Shown: positions 1 to 6,361, counted from the stretch's first letter. The stretch is DNA of 6,762 bases from Lysobacteraceae bacterium (GCA_020201235.1 JAIVHD010000024.1:9489-16250), one strand, 5' to 3'. The notes: generated by a model from the sequence alone, not told the origin. A program made the numbers and translations.

Positions 1-1
1 G

Positions 2-939
2 GCGCGCACCCTGTCACAGACAGGGAAACCGGCCGAGGCGGTGGAACTGCTCGATCGCAGCATCGCGCTAACACGGGCGGACCGATTGGTGGCGCCATGG
101 CGACTCGCGCAGCGACTCAACGATGCCGGCTCGGCGCGATTCCGGCTCGGCCAGTACGACCAGGCGACGGCAATGCTGGAAGAGGCGCTGGTCATTCGCC
201 GAACGCTGGACGGCAACGCCCCGACCAATCCGGCAGCCCGGCCACGGCCACGTTGTTGAACAATCTGGGATTAATGCACTACCTCGGGGGGTTCCCCGCC
301 CGGGCGCGCCCGGCGCTAGTCGAGGCGCTGGCGTTGCGTCGAGCGTTGCTGGCTGACGATCACCCAGACCTCGCGCAAACGCTGACCAACCTCGGCTTGT
401 TGGAGAAGGACTACGGCGATATCGAAACGGCAGTCGCTATGCTTGGCGAGGCGCTGGACGTTCGGCGAGCTGCGCTGGCGCCCGATCATTACCGCATCGG
501 TCAGGCAATGCTGAATCTGGCTATTGCGCTGCGAGACTCGGGCGACTACGAGCCGGCCGAGCGCCTTTTCGAGGCGGCGATGGAGCGGCTTGCCGAGCAG
601 CTTGGCGCCGGACATCCGCAGGTCGCGGTGGCGCATACCGAACGGGGCCAGCTGTTTCTGGACACCGGAAGATATGGCGAGGCGGAGGCGGCGTTCCGCG
701 AATCGTTGACGATTCGTCGCGCCGCGTTAGGCGAAGGCCATCCGCACTTGGCCTGGAGCCTGCTCGGGCTCGGGCGCTCGCTGGCTGCGTCCGGCCGTAA
801 AGCCGAAGCGTTGCCGCTACTGGGTGAGGCTGTGGAAATCCGGCAGCGTGTCTTGCCGCCCGAGAATCCGCTGCGGCAGTTGGCGGAGGCAACGCTTCGC
901 GACGCCGAACAGGCTGTTGAAGCCGGCGGGTTGCCGTAA
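2..939 (+). pseudogene. TPR-repeat protein (kinesin light chain-like), C-terminal part, frameshifted
   Basis: This is the C-terminal part of a protein built of about 42-residue tetratricopeptide repeats, open through the left window edge. Five consecutive repeats are read from about 253 to 885. Each has a LxNLGxxxxxxGxxxxA...LxEALxxRRAxLxxxHP pattern typical of kinesin-light-chain-like TPRs. Two further repeats lie upstream (2-230) but in a different frame. The first reading (…ALVIRRTLDGNAPTNPA) stops at 259. The continuation (ATATLLNNLGL) is in another frame, so one base has been lost or two gained near 225-250. TPRs of this type are protein-interaction scaffolds, and in bacteria they often sit at the C-terminus of Ser/Thr kinases or regulators. 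Which domain lay upstream cannot be seen here. The frame ends in a TAA at 937-939 after a short charged tail. A single sequencing error could also explain the break, since the rest of the repeat region is well preserved. Confidence 0.8.
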
Positions 940-1098
940 TACAAACTGCCGGATGCGCTTGGCTAATCCGGCCTGCGCCGCTTCTGCGCTTCGCAAAAGA
1001 TTACCCGCAAACGATTAAACAGGCACATCCTAGTATGACTGTGTTATAAATCAGTGTATTATAGCGTTACCTTCAACTGACTTGTGAGGTGCGCCATG

Positions 1099-1335
1099 GG
1101 AAATGGACTTGAACGAGGTCAACATCAGGCGCTGGATGCAGTGTATGTGGCCCTGACAACAAAGAAGGTCAGCTGGGTGCTGGATGCGGATATTCAGGGG
1201 TCCTTCGATCATCTCGACCATGAATGGCTGATGCAGTTTGTCAGTCACCGGGTCAGTGACCGGCGAGTACGGGATATTCTGGTGCGCACGCTCCGGGCAG
1301 ACGTTGAGGACGAGGGGCGTCGGGAGAGGACACGG
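1099..1335 (+). pseudogene. Group II intron reverse transcriptase/maturase (LtrA-type) fragment
   Basis: The frame encodes GLERGQHQALDAVYVALTTK followed by WVLDADIQGSFDHLDHEWL and a DRRV…LRADVEDEGR stretch. This matches the N-terminal half of the RT domain of group II intron-encoded proteins, where GFRPGRSxHQAL, DADIxGFFDxxDHEWL and a later GTPQG motif are usual. The Asp of DADI is the first metal-binding residue of the RT active site. The YADD box, the thumb/maturase X domain and any endonuclease domain are absent, because similarity ends at about 1335 before the GTPQG motif. About 80 codons remain of a family usually 400-600 residues long. The in-frame start codons at 1084 and 1096 come from unrelated sequence and are probably not real starts. 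No intron domain V/VI or exon junction was recognised nearby. The remnant is almost certainly inactive. Confidence 0.75.
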
Positions 1336-1349
1336 ACTCATCCGGCAAT

Positions 1350-1373
1350 TCATCGTCTGAATCATCGTCTGAA
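1350..1373 (+). repeat. 12-bp tandem duplication (two copies)
   Basis: TCATCGTCTGAA occurs twice head to tail at 1350-1361 and 1362-1373. In the frame of the small ORF that follows it reads SSSE-SSSE, part of a Ser/Glu/Asp-rich low-complexity stretch. It sits just past the end of the reverse transcriptase similarity. Confidence 0.85.
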
Positions 1374-1388
1374 CCGTCATTCGCCGAG

Positions 1389-1679
1389 TTGGTGCGCCTC
1401 GGCCGCGCGCTTAATTCCGAAGCCTACCTGCTGCTGGACCGCGAGCTGCGGCAGGTTCTGCGGCAGCTTCAGGTACGCCCGACAGATGACGCTGCCCGGG
1501 AGCAGCTCGCAGAACTTCGAGGCGCGTTCATTGAACGTACCGAGATCAATACCCGTCTTGGCTATCTCTACGCCGCCGCCGTGTACGTCGGGCTTTTGCC
1601 ACAAGCGGACGGGTCCGCCGACACCGTCGGACGTCTCAGCCAGCAGATCGTGGAGCAGCGATCCGCACTACGTCGCTGA
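1389..1679 (+). CDS. Small helical hypothetical protein, possibly 5'-truncated
   Basis: This 96-codon frame is not a family I recognise. It is rich in Leu, Arg, Ala and Glu and looks largely alpha-helical (LGRALNSEAYLLLDRELRQV, then AAREQLAELRGAFIERTEIN), followed by a more hydrophobic segment GYLYAAAVYVGLLPQ and a polar tail ending RSALRR. The first available start codons are TTG at 1389 and GTG at 1392, with no good ribosome binding site. The frame stays open upstream to a TGA at 1305-1307, giving an acidic, serine-rich leader (SGEDTDSSGNSSSESSSEPS) that has no start codon. This suggests the true N-terminus was lost when the reverse transcriptase fragment came to lie upstream. It could be a surviving C-terminal piece of a longer protein. 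The opposite strand carries only shadow frames. Confidence 0.4.
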   Translation: MVRLGRALNSEAYLLLDRELRQVLRQLQVRPTDDAAREQLAELRGAFIERTEINTRLGYLYAAAVYVGLLPQADGSADTVGRLSQQIVEQRSALRR

Positions 1680-1892
1680 AAACCCCTTCGGCTATGCTGG
1701 ATGCTGGGTGTCCAGTAGCTGGCTGCCCGCCGCTGCCCCAGCAGCTGCCCGGAGCAACGAGAAATGCTCCGATCGGGTGTATGCGCTGCGTTGAAATCGG
1801 CTGCTGATCCTGCCACTGGATGAAAACCAAAGATCGCGAGCGCTGCTGTGATCAAAAGCAGTCGTCGACGGTCCTTACTCGCTGTCAACTTT

Positions 1893-1897
1893 GGGAA
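1893..1897 (+). promoter_or_regulatory. Ribosome binding site fixing the acetolactate synthase start
   Basis: GGGAA lies 7 bases before ATG 1905. The frame is open upstream, but protein similarity to ThDP enzymes begins exactly at this ATG (MKASDLLVKCLENEGV), so 1905 is the preferred start over earlier in-frame codons near 1848. Confidence 0.45.
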
Positions 1898-1904
1898 ACA
1901 TGTC

Positions 1905-3489
1905 ATGAAAGCATCGGATCTACTGGTCAAATGTCTGGAAAATGAAGGTGTGGAGTATATTTTTGGCGTGCCTGGCGAGGAAAACGCCGATTTCATGCTG
2001 TCGCTGGAGAACTCGAAGCAGATCCGCTTCATCCTCACCCGACACGAGCAGGGTGCGGCCTTCATGGCCGAGATTTATGGCCGCTTGACCGGCAATCCGG
2101 CCGGTTGTCTGGGCACGCTTGGGCCGGGTGCGACCAATTTGATGACGGGTGTGGCCGATGCCAACATGGATCGCGCACCGTTGATTGCGTTGACCGGACA
2201 GGGCTCGACGGATCGTCTGCACAAGGAATCGCACCAGATTATGGACGTGGTCGGTATGTTCGAGGAGGTGACCAAGTGGAACACGTCGATTTACAACGCC
2301 GACACCATTCCCGAGATCGTGCGCAAGGCGGTGCGCGTGTGCCGCTCGGAAAAGCCCGGCGCGGTGCACATCGAGCTGCCCGAGGATGTGGCCAAACACG
2401 AAACTGAAGCCCGCCCGATGCAGGTGCACCGTTTCCGCCGTCCGGGTCCGGACGACAAGATCACCGATCAGGCTTTCGAACTTCTGCGCAATGCCAAACG
2501 GCCGGTGATCCTGGCCGGCAACGGCACCATCCGCAAACGTGCCAGCAAGCAGCTCAGACAGTTTTGCGAAGCCACCGGCATCGGCGTGTTGTCGACCTTC
2601 ATGGCCAAGGGCTGTGTCGACATGGATGCCGATTACTGTCTTTTCACTCAACATGGTCGAATACCACCCGCATTTGTGGAACCCGAATTCGGACAAATGC
2701 ATCATCCACGCCGATTTTCTGCCCGCCGAGATCGATGAGCATTACAACCCGCAGGTAGAGCTGGTGGGCGATCTGGCGCACACCTTGTGGATGTTCAATG
2801 AACGCGTCCGGCAGCATGGTCTGCCGAAATTTGATCTGGCTCGTCAACGCGAATTGCGCGCACAGATGCAAGATGAGTTCAGTGCCCATGCAGACGATGA
2901 TGTGACCGGTCCGGTGCGACCGCAGAAAATCCTATGGGATGTGCGCCAGGTCATGGGGCCGCACGATATCCTGCTGTCCGATGTCGGCGCACACAAGATG
3001 TGGATCGCCAGACATTATCAATGCCACGAGCCGAATACCTGTCTGATTCCCAATGGCTTCTGCTCCATGGCGCAGGCCTTTCCCGGTGCCATCGCCGCCC
3101 ATCTGGTGCATCCCGATCGTCGCGTGCTGGCCATTTGCGGCGACGGCGGCTTCGTGATGAACGTGCAGGAAATGGAAACCGCCAAGCGTCTGGGCAGCAA
3201 TATCGTCGTCATGGTGTGGGAAGACGGCGGTTATGGCCTGATTGCCTGGAAGCAGGACAATGAGTTCGGTCGCCACTCCGATCTGTCTTTTGGCAACCCG
3301 GACTGGCTGCAGCTGGCCAGTGCATTTGGCTGGCACGGCCATCGGGTCGAGCGCAGCCGTGATTTGCAGGCCACACTGCAGCAGGCGTTCGCGGAAGATG
3401 GCCCCAGTCTGGTCGTGGTGCCGGTGGACTATCGCGAAAATCCGCTGTTGACCCAACGGCTGGGTGATCTGGTCGGCTCGCAGGCCTGA
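1905..3489 (+). pseudogene. AlsS-like ThDP-dependent acetolactate synthase, internal deletion and frameshift
   Basis: The family condenses two pyruvates to acetolactate and CO2 with thiamine diphosphate. The N-terminal PYR domain (1905-2400) is intact, with FGVPGEEN and the catalytic Glu48 in TRHEQGAAFMAEIYGRLTG. The C-terminal PP domain is also intact. Its ThDP/Mg motif runs from GDGGF (Asp codon 3142) to WEDGGYG (3217-3234), where Asp rather than the usual second Asn of NN is the metal ligand. AlsS-type catabolic enzymes carry WND at this place, and the C-terminal PVDY motif also fits AlsS. In the middle domain the reading passes from …MDADYCLFT in one frame to MVEYHPHLWNPNSDKCIIHA in another at about 2641-2655. 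Relatives have roughly 25 more residues there, including the ADVVIxIGxD strand. The gap is therefore a deletion of about 75-80 bp that is not a multiple of three, which destroys the enzyme. The substrate could differ from pyruvate, because the partner gene is an aldehyde dehydrogenase and no acetolactate decarboxylase is present. Confidence 0.8.
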
Positions 3490-3552
3490 AGCGATTGCCG
3501 AACCCAATCCTGAACCCGAGCCTCAACAGAACACTGATCTGGAGTAATCAAT

Positions 3553-4944
3553 ATGAACATGTTGCAAGTACACTCGCCCTACAACAATGAAGTCATCGGC
3601 GAGGTGCCGTTGAGCGATGACGATGCCATTGAGCACGCGCTGCACACCGCACACGCTGTCTTTCGTGACAAATCCGCCTGGCTGCCGCTGCATGAACGCG
3701 TGGCGATCCTGGAGAAACTCGCCACGCGCATGACCGCGCAACGCGAGCATCTGGCCTTGCAGGCGGCGCGCGAGGGCGGCAAGCCACTCAAGGATTCGCT
3801 GGTAGAAACCGATCGCGCCATTGATGGCGTCAAGATCTGCATCGAGGTGATCCGCCACGATCATGGCACAGTGATCCCGATGGGCACCACTGCCGCCTCG
3901 GCCGGGCATCGTGCCTTCACCCAGCGTGAACCGATCGGCGTGGTCGCAGCAGTCAGCGCCTTCAACCATCCCTTGAACCTGATCGTGCATCAGGTCGCCA
4001 CCGCGGTGGCTGCCGGCTGTCCGGTGCTGGTGAAGCCGGCCAAGACCACACCACTGTCAGCCTGGAGTGTTGCACAGATGCTGCATGACTGCGGCCTGCC
4101 CGAAGCCTGGTGTCAATTTGTGTTGCCGCCGGAAAACGAGCAGATTGAGCGCCTGGTGACCGATGAACGGGTCGCCTTTCTGACCTTCATCGGCAGCGAT
4201 AAAGTGGGCTGGATGCTGCGCTCGAAGTTGGCCCCCGGCACTCGCTGCGCGCTCGAGCATGGTGGCCCGGCACCGTTGTTTGTGGCCGCCGATGCCAATC
4301 TGGATGCCGCCGTGGCGGGAATCACCAAGGGCGGCTATTACCATGCCGGGCAGGTTTGCGTGTCGGTGCAACGGGTGTTTGCCGAGCAGTCGGTGGCCAA
4401 GGAACTGGCCGAACGCATCGCCGCGGCTGCGAATGATCTGAGCGTGGGTGATCCAGCCGATGCAGCAACCGATGTCGGCCCGCTGATCCGGCCGGACGAG
4501 GTCGAGCGAGTGCATGAATGGGTCAGCGCAGCGTGCAAAAGTGGTGCCGATCTGCTCTGCGGTGGCAAGGCGTTGTCGAACAACTGTTATGCGCCAACGC
4601 TGCTGTTTGATCCGCCTGCCGACGCTCAGGTCAGTACGGCAGAAATCTTCGGGCCGGTGGTGTGTGTCTATCCCTACAGCGATCTGCAGCAAGCGATTGA
4701 TCAGGCCAACAGCGTGCCATATGCATTCCAGGCGGCGGTGTACACCGATTCGCTGGACGTCGCCGAGCAGGTCTATGCCGGCGTCGATGCGGCGGCGGTG
4801 ATGGTCAATCAGCACACTGCGTTTCGCGTCGATGGCATGCCCTTTGCCGGGCTGAAACGTTCCGGTTACGGCACTGGCGGCATGCCTTACACCATTGCCG
4901 ACATGCAGATCGAGAAGATGCTGGTGTGGAATGCCAATGCCTGA
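3553..4944 (+). CDS. NAD(P)-dependent aldehyde dehydrogenase
   Basis: This complete 463-residue member of the ALDH superfamily oxidises an aldehyde to the carboxylate in the cytoplasm. Visible hallmarks are Asn138 in AFNHP (oxyanion hole), Lys161 in LVKPAKTTP (cofactor binding), FIGSDKVG at 212-219 (Rossmann-fold loop, usually FTGS), Glu235 in ALEHGG (general base, usually ELGG), nucleophile Cys269 in HAGQVCVSVQR, EIFGPVV at 364-370 (cofactor ribose contact) and PFAGLKRSGYG at 430-440. GGAG at 3541-3544 sits 8 bases before ATG 3553. A second ATG (3559) is less well spaced. The gene follows the broken acetolactate synthase by 63 bp on the same strand, so the two were probably cotranscribed, perhaps with this enzyme handling an aldehyde made or consumed by its partner. 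The substrate cannot be read from the sequence; FNHP with ALEHGG points to a small-aldehyde ALDH of the lactaldehyde/glycolaldehyde-like group only loosely. Confidence 0.9.
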   Translation: MNMLQVHSPYNNEVIGEVPLSDDDAIEHALHTAHAVFRDKSAWLPLHERVAILEKLATRMTAQREHLALQAAREGGKPLKDSLVETDRAIDGVKICIEVIRHDHGTVIPMGTTAASAGHRAFTQREPIGVVAAVSAFNHPLNLIVHQVATAVAAGCPVLVKPAKTTPLSAWSVAQMLHDCGLPEAWCQFVLPPENEQIERLVTDERVAFLTFIGSDKVGWMLRSKLAPGTRCALEHGGPAPLFVAADANLDAAVAGITKGGYYHAGQVCVSVQRVFAEQSVAKELAERIAAAANDLSVGDPADAATDVGPLIRPDEVERVHEWVSAACKSGADLLCGGKALSNNCYAPTLLFDPPADAQVSTAEIFGPVVCVYPYSDLQQAIDQANSVPYAFQAAVYTDSLDVAEQVYAGVDAAAVMVNQHTAFRVDGMPFAGLKRSGYGTGGMPYTIADMQIEKMLVWNANA

Positions 4945-5009
4945 TTTGCGCACGCATTACCGGCAACTTGCGCAGGATGCGCCGATTTGTCAATTTGCTC
5001 CGGACTGAA

Positions 5010-5204
5010 CCCGCGCCGGATGTGGACCTGGTGCCGGTCCGCGTCAATATCGCCGACTTGCAGCGCCAGCGTCTCGCCCAGGCGCAGGCCCATCGAATAG
5101 GTCGTCAGCACAAACACCCGATAACGCAACTTGCGCGCAGCACCCATCAGGCGCTCGATCTCTGCAACGCTCAGAATATCCGAAGCGTTTTTGCTCGGAT
5201 TTGT
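5010..5204 (-). pseudogene. Tyrosine recombinase (phage-integrase type) fragment
   Basis: Read on the minus strand, the frame gives DILSVAEIERLMGAARKLRY then RVFVLTTYSMGLRLGETLAL and QVGDIDADRHQVHIRRG. This is the start of the catalytic domain of XerC/D-like tyrosine recombinases, in the style of those that accompany IS91-like elements. GLRLGE contains the first catalytic Arg. The expected continuation (GKGxKDRxVPLP, then the HxLRH and active Tyr boxes) is missing, and the frame runs into unrelated sequence and the tail of the aldehyde dehydrogenase. On the 5' side it is cut by an in-frame TGA just before TNPSKNASD. About 65 codons of a family of roughly 300 residues remain. It is not the diagnostic part of an integron integrase, so it should not be taken as the source of the cassette next to it. 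Confidence 0.7.
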
Positions 5205-5294
5205 TCATGGTAAAGTCCTTGAAAACGCGCCCGGATTGGACGCCAGTCACGGATTACACAGCATGAATGGGGTTTTCTGCCGCGTAGCGGCTTC

Positions 5295-5357
5295 GTTCAA
5301 CAAAGGGTTCAACCTGGACGCCGGCAAATCCGGCGCCGGTTAACGCAAACGTTAGGT
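5295..5357 (+). other. attC: Integron attC recombination site (59-base element)
   Basis: All four core boxes are present in order: R'' GTTCAAC (5295-5301), L'' GTTCAACC (5307-5314), L' GGTTAAC (5338-5344) and R' GTTAGGT (5351-5357). The latter two fit the attC consensus boxes, with GTTRRRY at R'. The centre folds as GGaCGCCGG (5316-5324) against CCGGCGCC (5330-5337) around a CAAAT loop. L'' has one extra C relative to the complement of L', giving an unpaired G on the bottom strand. That is the known extrahelical base that orients single-stranded attC recombination by IntI. Cleavage is expected after G5351. R'' and R' are not fully complementary, which is normal in an array because R' arrives with the next cassette. 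The stretch before the site (5205-5294) holds only a small GCCGC-GTA-GCGGC hairpin and no recognisable gene. Confidence 0.82.
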
Positions 5358-5362
5358 GCGAA

Positions 5363-5689
5363 GTGAATTCGAAAGACCTGAAGAAAATGGCGGACGATTT
5401 CCTCAGAGAAACAACTGACAAACTTGAACTACTCCCATTTTCGGAACTGGATACGTGGCCTGAATGGCCAGAGAAGCCAGATTTTGAAATCGATGTACCT
5501 GAGATTCTAGGGAAATATACGTTCGGGGTAATGAAGGATACTCAGAGAGACCTATCCATTCGGATCGCAGTGCAAAGGTACAGACCATACATGCTTGGAG
5601 TTGGCGAGATGACAGCGGACGGTTTTTTTGCGTACAGGGATGGGAGTAGGAAGCGGTTTTCGCAGAAAAATATCTGGGAGGTAACCTGA
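5363..5689 (+). CDS. Uncharacterised integron-cassette protein, 108 residues
   Basis: The frame is intact from GTG 5363 to TGA 5687-5689. AGGTG at 5354-5358, which is partly the attC R' box itself, lies 4 bases upstream and could serve as ribosome binding site. ATG 5387 is a possible internal start. I do not recognise the family. The protein is soluble-looking, with no signal peptide or membrane segment. A charged helical N-terminus (MNSKDLKKMADDFLRET) is followed by an acidic, Trp/Pro-rich stretch (SELDTWPEWPEKPDFEIDVP). The C-terminal half is beta-rich with alternating residues (GKYTFGVMKD, LSIRIAVQRYRP, GVGEMTADGFFAYRDGSRK), which suggests a small beta-sheet domain, and it ends IWEVT. Codon use and lower GC set it apart from the neighbours, consistent with acquisition through a cassette. 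Many cassette proteins are of unknown function, and nothing nearby reveals a partner. Confidence 0.8.
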   Translation: MNSKDLKKMADDFLRETTDKLELLPFSELDTWPEWPEKPDFEIDVPEILGKYTFGVMKDTQRDLSIRIAVQRYRPYMLGVGEMTADGFFAYRDGSRKRFSQKNIWEVT

Positions 5690-5697
5690 TGGATCGT

Positions 5698-5706
5698 GCA
5701 CCTAAC
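5698..5706 (+). other. Truncated attC: R'' box only
   Basis: GCACCTAAC contains ACCTAAC, an RYYYAAC R'' core, 8 bases after the cassette gene's stop codon. No L'', hairpin, L' or GTTRRRY box follows. The next bases (GAATAAGATTCTATG) are unrelated and lead into the end of an IS110-like transposase frame on the other strand. The attC was therefore cut within or just after its first box. Confidence 0.65.
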
Positions 5707-5728
5707 GAATAAGATTCTATGTTGAAAG

Positions 5729-5887
5729 TCAAGCGATTCTGAGCCGATTTGGATCGAACTGCTCGAGGTTTTTCATCAGAGCGAACGCAATCCGGATCAG
5801 TTTGCGCCCCAGTGCAATATAGGCCTCGGTGGACTTCATTCCACGATCCTTGAACCGGTCCAGGTAAGGCTTGAAACCGAAGCCCCC
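5729..5887 (-). pseudogene. IS110-family-like transposase, C-terminal fragment
   Basis: On the minus strand the frame reads GFKPYLDRFKDRGMKSTEAY then IALGRKLIRIAFALMKNLEQ and FDPNRLRIA-stop (stop at 5729-5731). The pattern (xxPYxxRLxxRGKxxxxAxxAxxRKLIRIAFALxKNxxxFDP) resembles the extreme C-terminus of IS110-family (DEDD) transposases, downstream of the Transposase_20 domain. Only about 50 codons survive. The RuvC-like DEDD N-terminal domain and the Ser-containing core are absent. The upstream side is replaced at about 5885 by the winged-helix remnant, in another frame. The stop lies about 22 bp from the truncated attC box, so the IS end probably abuts the cassette. Some IS110-family members (the IS1111-attC group) target attC sites. 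Whether this one belongs to that group cannot be decided from this tail. Confidence 0.55.
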
Positions 5888-5889
5888 AG

Positions 5890-6136
5890 CGGCTCTGGCC
5901 GGACAGTTCAAGCTTTTCTCGGGCTTCGGGATTAGCCAGCATCACCGATCCGCCCCGGCCGCGCCCGGTAGCCAGATGCGACCAGTGCGTCCGAATCCGG
6001 AAATATTCCTCATCATCCAGGGCCGGCCAGGTTTCCCAAGCACCCCCAGCAGCTTGATGTTGCCGATCGATGATCCGTCCTGCGGCACCAATTCCAGGAT
6101 TGCCCCGGAAATCCGCTCTTGATCCGCCTTGCTCAT
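5890..6136 (-). pseudogene. Winged-helix N-terminal fragment of a possible DNA methyltransferase, multiply frameshifted
   Basis: It starts at ATG 6136 (minus) with MSKADQERISGAILELVPQD then GSSIGNIKLLGVLG. A frame change at about 6020-6030 leads to WPALDDEEYFRIR. The piece DALVASG is found in another frame at about 5972-5993, and LATGRGRGGSVMLANPEA plus REKLELSGQSR return to the second frame. Stitching the frames gives a continuous helix-turn-helix-wing segment in which GRGRGGSV is the wing. Such a segment occurs, as far as I recall, before the methylase domain of type I-like N6-adenine DNA methyltransferases. This family assignment is a weak recollection. At least three indels in about 80 codons and an abrupt join to IS110-like sequence at about 5888 show an old, dead remnant. 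No methylase motifs (DPPY/NPPF) remain. Confidence 0.45.
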
Positions 6137-6240
6137 GGGTCTCCCGCTTTATTTGACTGGCCAACGGGACCGGTCGACAACCGGATCCGTCCCTGATTAT
6201 GCCTATTCCCGCCGGGGTGTGCCAAACCCGTAGTCGGGGC

Positions 6241-6331
6241 GGTGCGTTTCGCTGCGCTCAACGGCACCCTACGCGGGCATTGGTTGGGTTTCGTTTCGTA
6301 GGGTGCTGTTGAGGCGCCGCCGAAACGCACC
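6241..6331. repeat. Imperfect inverted repeat, REP/MITE-like (GGTGCGTTTCG…CACCCTACG)
   Basis: The left arm 6241-6273 begins GGTGCGTTTCG and ends GGCACCCTACG. The right arm 6297-6331 begins CGTAGGGTGC and ends CGAAACGCACC. They are reverse complements apart from a two-base length difference and a few changes in the middle, and they are separated by 23 bases. Palindromes with this signature are frequent intergenic repeats in many gammaproteobacteria. No gene lies inside. From 6137 to 6240 I see nothing else recognisable. Confidence 0.75.
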
Positions 6332-6361
6332 GATTCAGGGGCGTGATCGGTTCATCTGCAA

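Larger units (their letters stand above)
5352..5706 (+). mobile_element. Single integron gene cassette
   Basis: The unit starts at the attC cleavage point (TTAGGTGC from 5352), carries one gene in the attC direction and ends at GCACCTAAC (5698-5706). The latter is the exact reverse complement of GTTAGGTGC at 5351-5359. In an excised circle these two would be the R' and R'' arms of the same attC, so the match marks both ends of one cassette. The start codon lies only a few bases inside the cassette and the gene fills almost all of it, as is usual. No promoter is visible inside. The rest of its attC (L'', stem, L') is missing, so the cassette can no longer be mobilised as a unit from the right side. 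Its base composition is more A+T-rich than that of the flanking genes. Confidence 0.75.

Noticed and set aside
316..892. Long minus-strand and alternative-frame ORFs across the TPR gene
   Set aside because: They are shadows of the GC-rich TPR repeats with no recognisable motifs.
948..972. GCCGGAT/ATCCGGC hairpin after the TPR gene as terminator
   Set aside because: It has a 7-bp stem with an 11-base loop but no T-run follows; too weak to call.
1750..1771. CGGAGCA/TGCTCCG hairpin before the acetolactate synthase
   Set aside because: The 7-bp stem has no T-run, and I see no known leader or riboswitch pattern in 1680-1904.
2641..2660. Programmed ribosomal frameshift in the acetolactate synthase
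   Set aside because: About 25 residues of the fold are missing at the joint, so a frameshift could not restore a functional enzyme.
1920..2705. 261-codon minus-strand ORF opposite the acetolactate synthase
   Set aside because: It is the antisense of a strongly supported coding region, with composition typical of shadow frames.
4057..4953. 298-codon minus-strand ORF opposite the aldehyde dehydrogenase
   Set aside because: It lies opposite a complete ALDH with all catalytic residues and has no domain signature of its own.
5205..5294. Integron attI or promoter upstream of the attC
   Set aside because: I found no GTTRRRY simple site or convincing -35/-10 pair there.
5403..6164. 253-codon minus-strand ORF spanning the cassette gene and downstream region
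   Set aside because: It is a chance fusion of one frame of the winged-helix remnant with antisense of the IS110-like tail and the cassette gene.
6166..6193. GGGAC…GTCCC inverted repeat
   Set aside because: The short arms in GC-rich sequence are likely chance.
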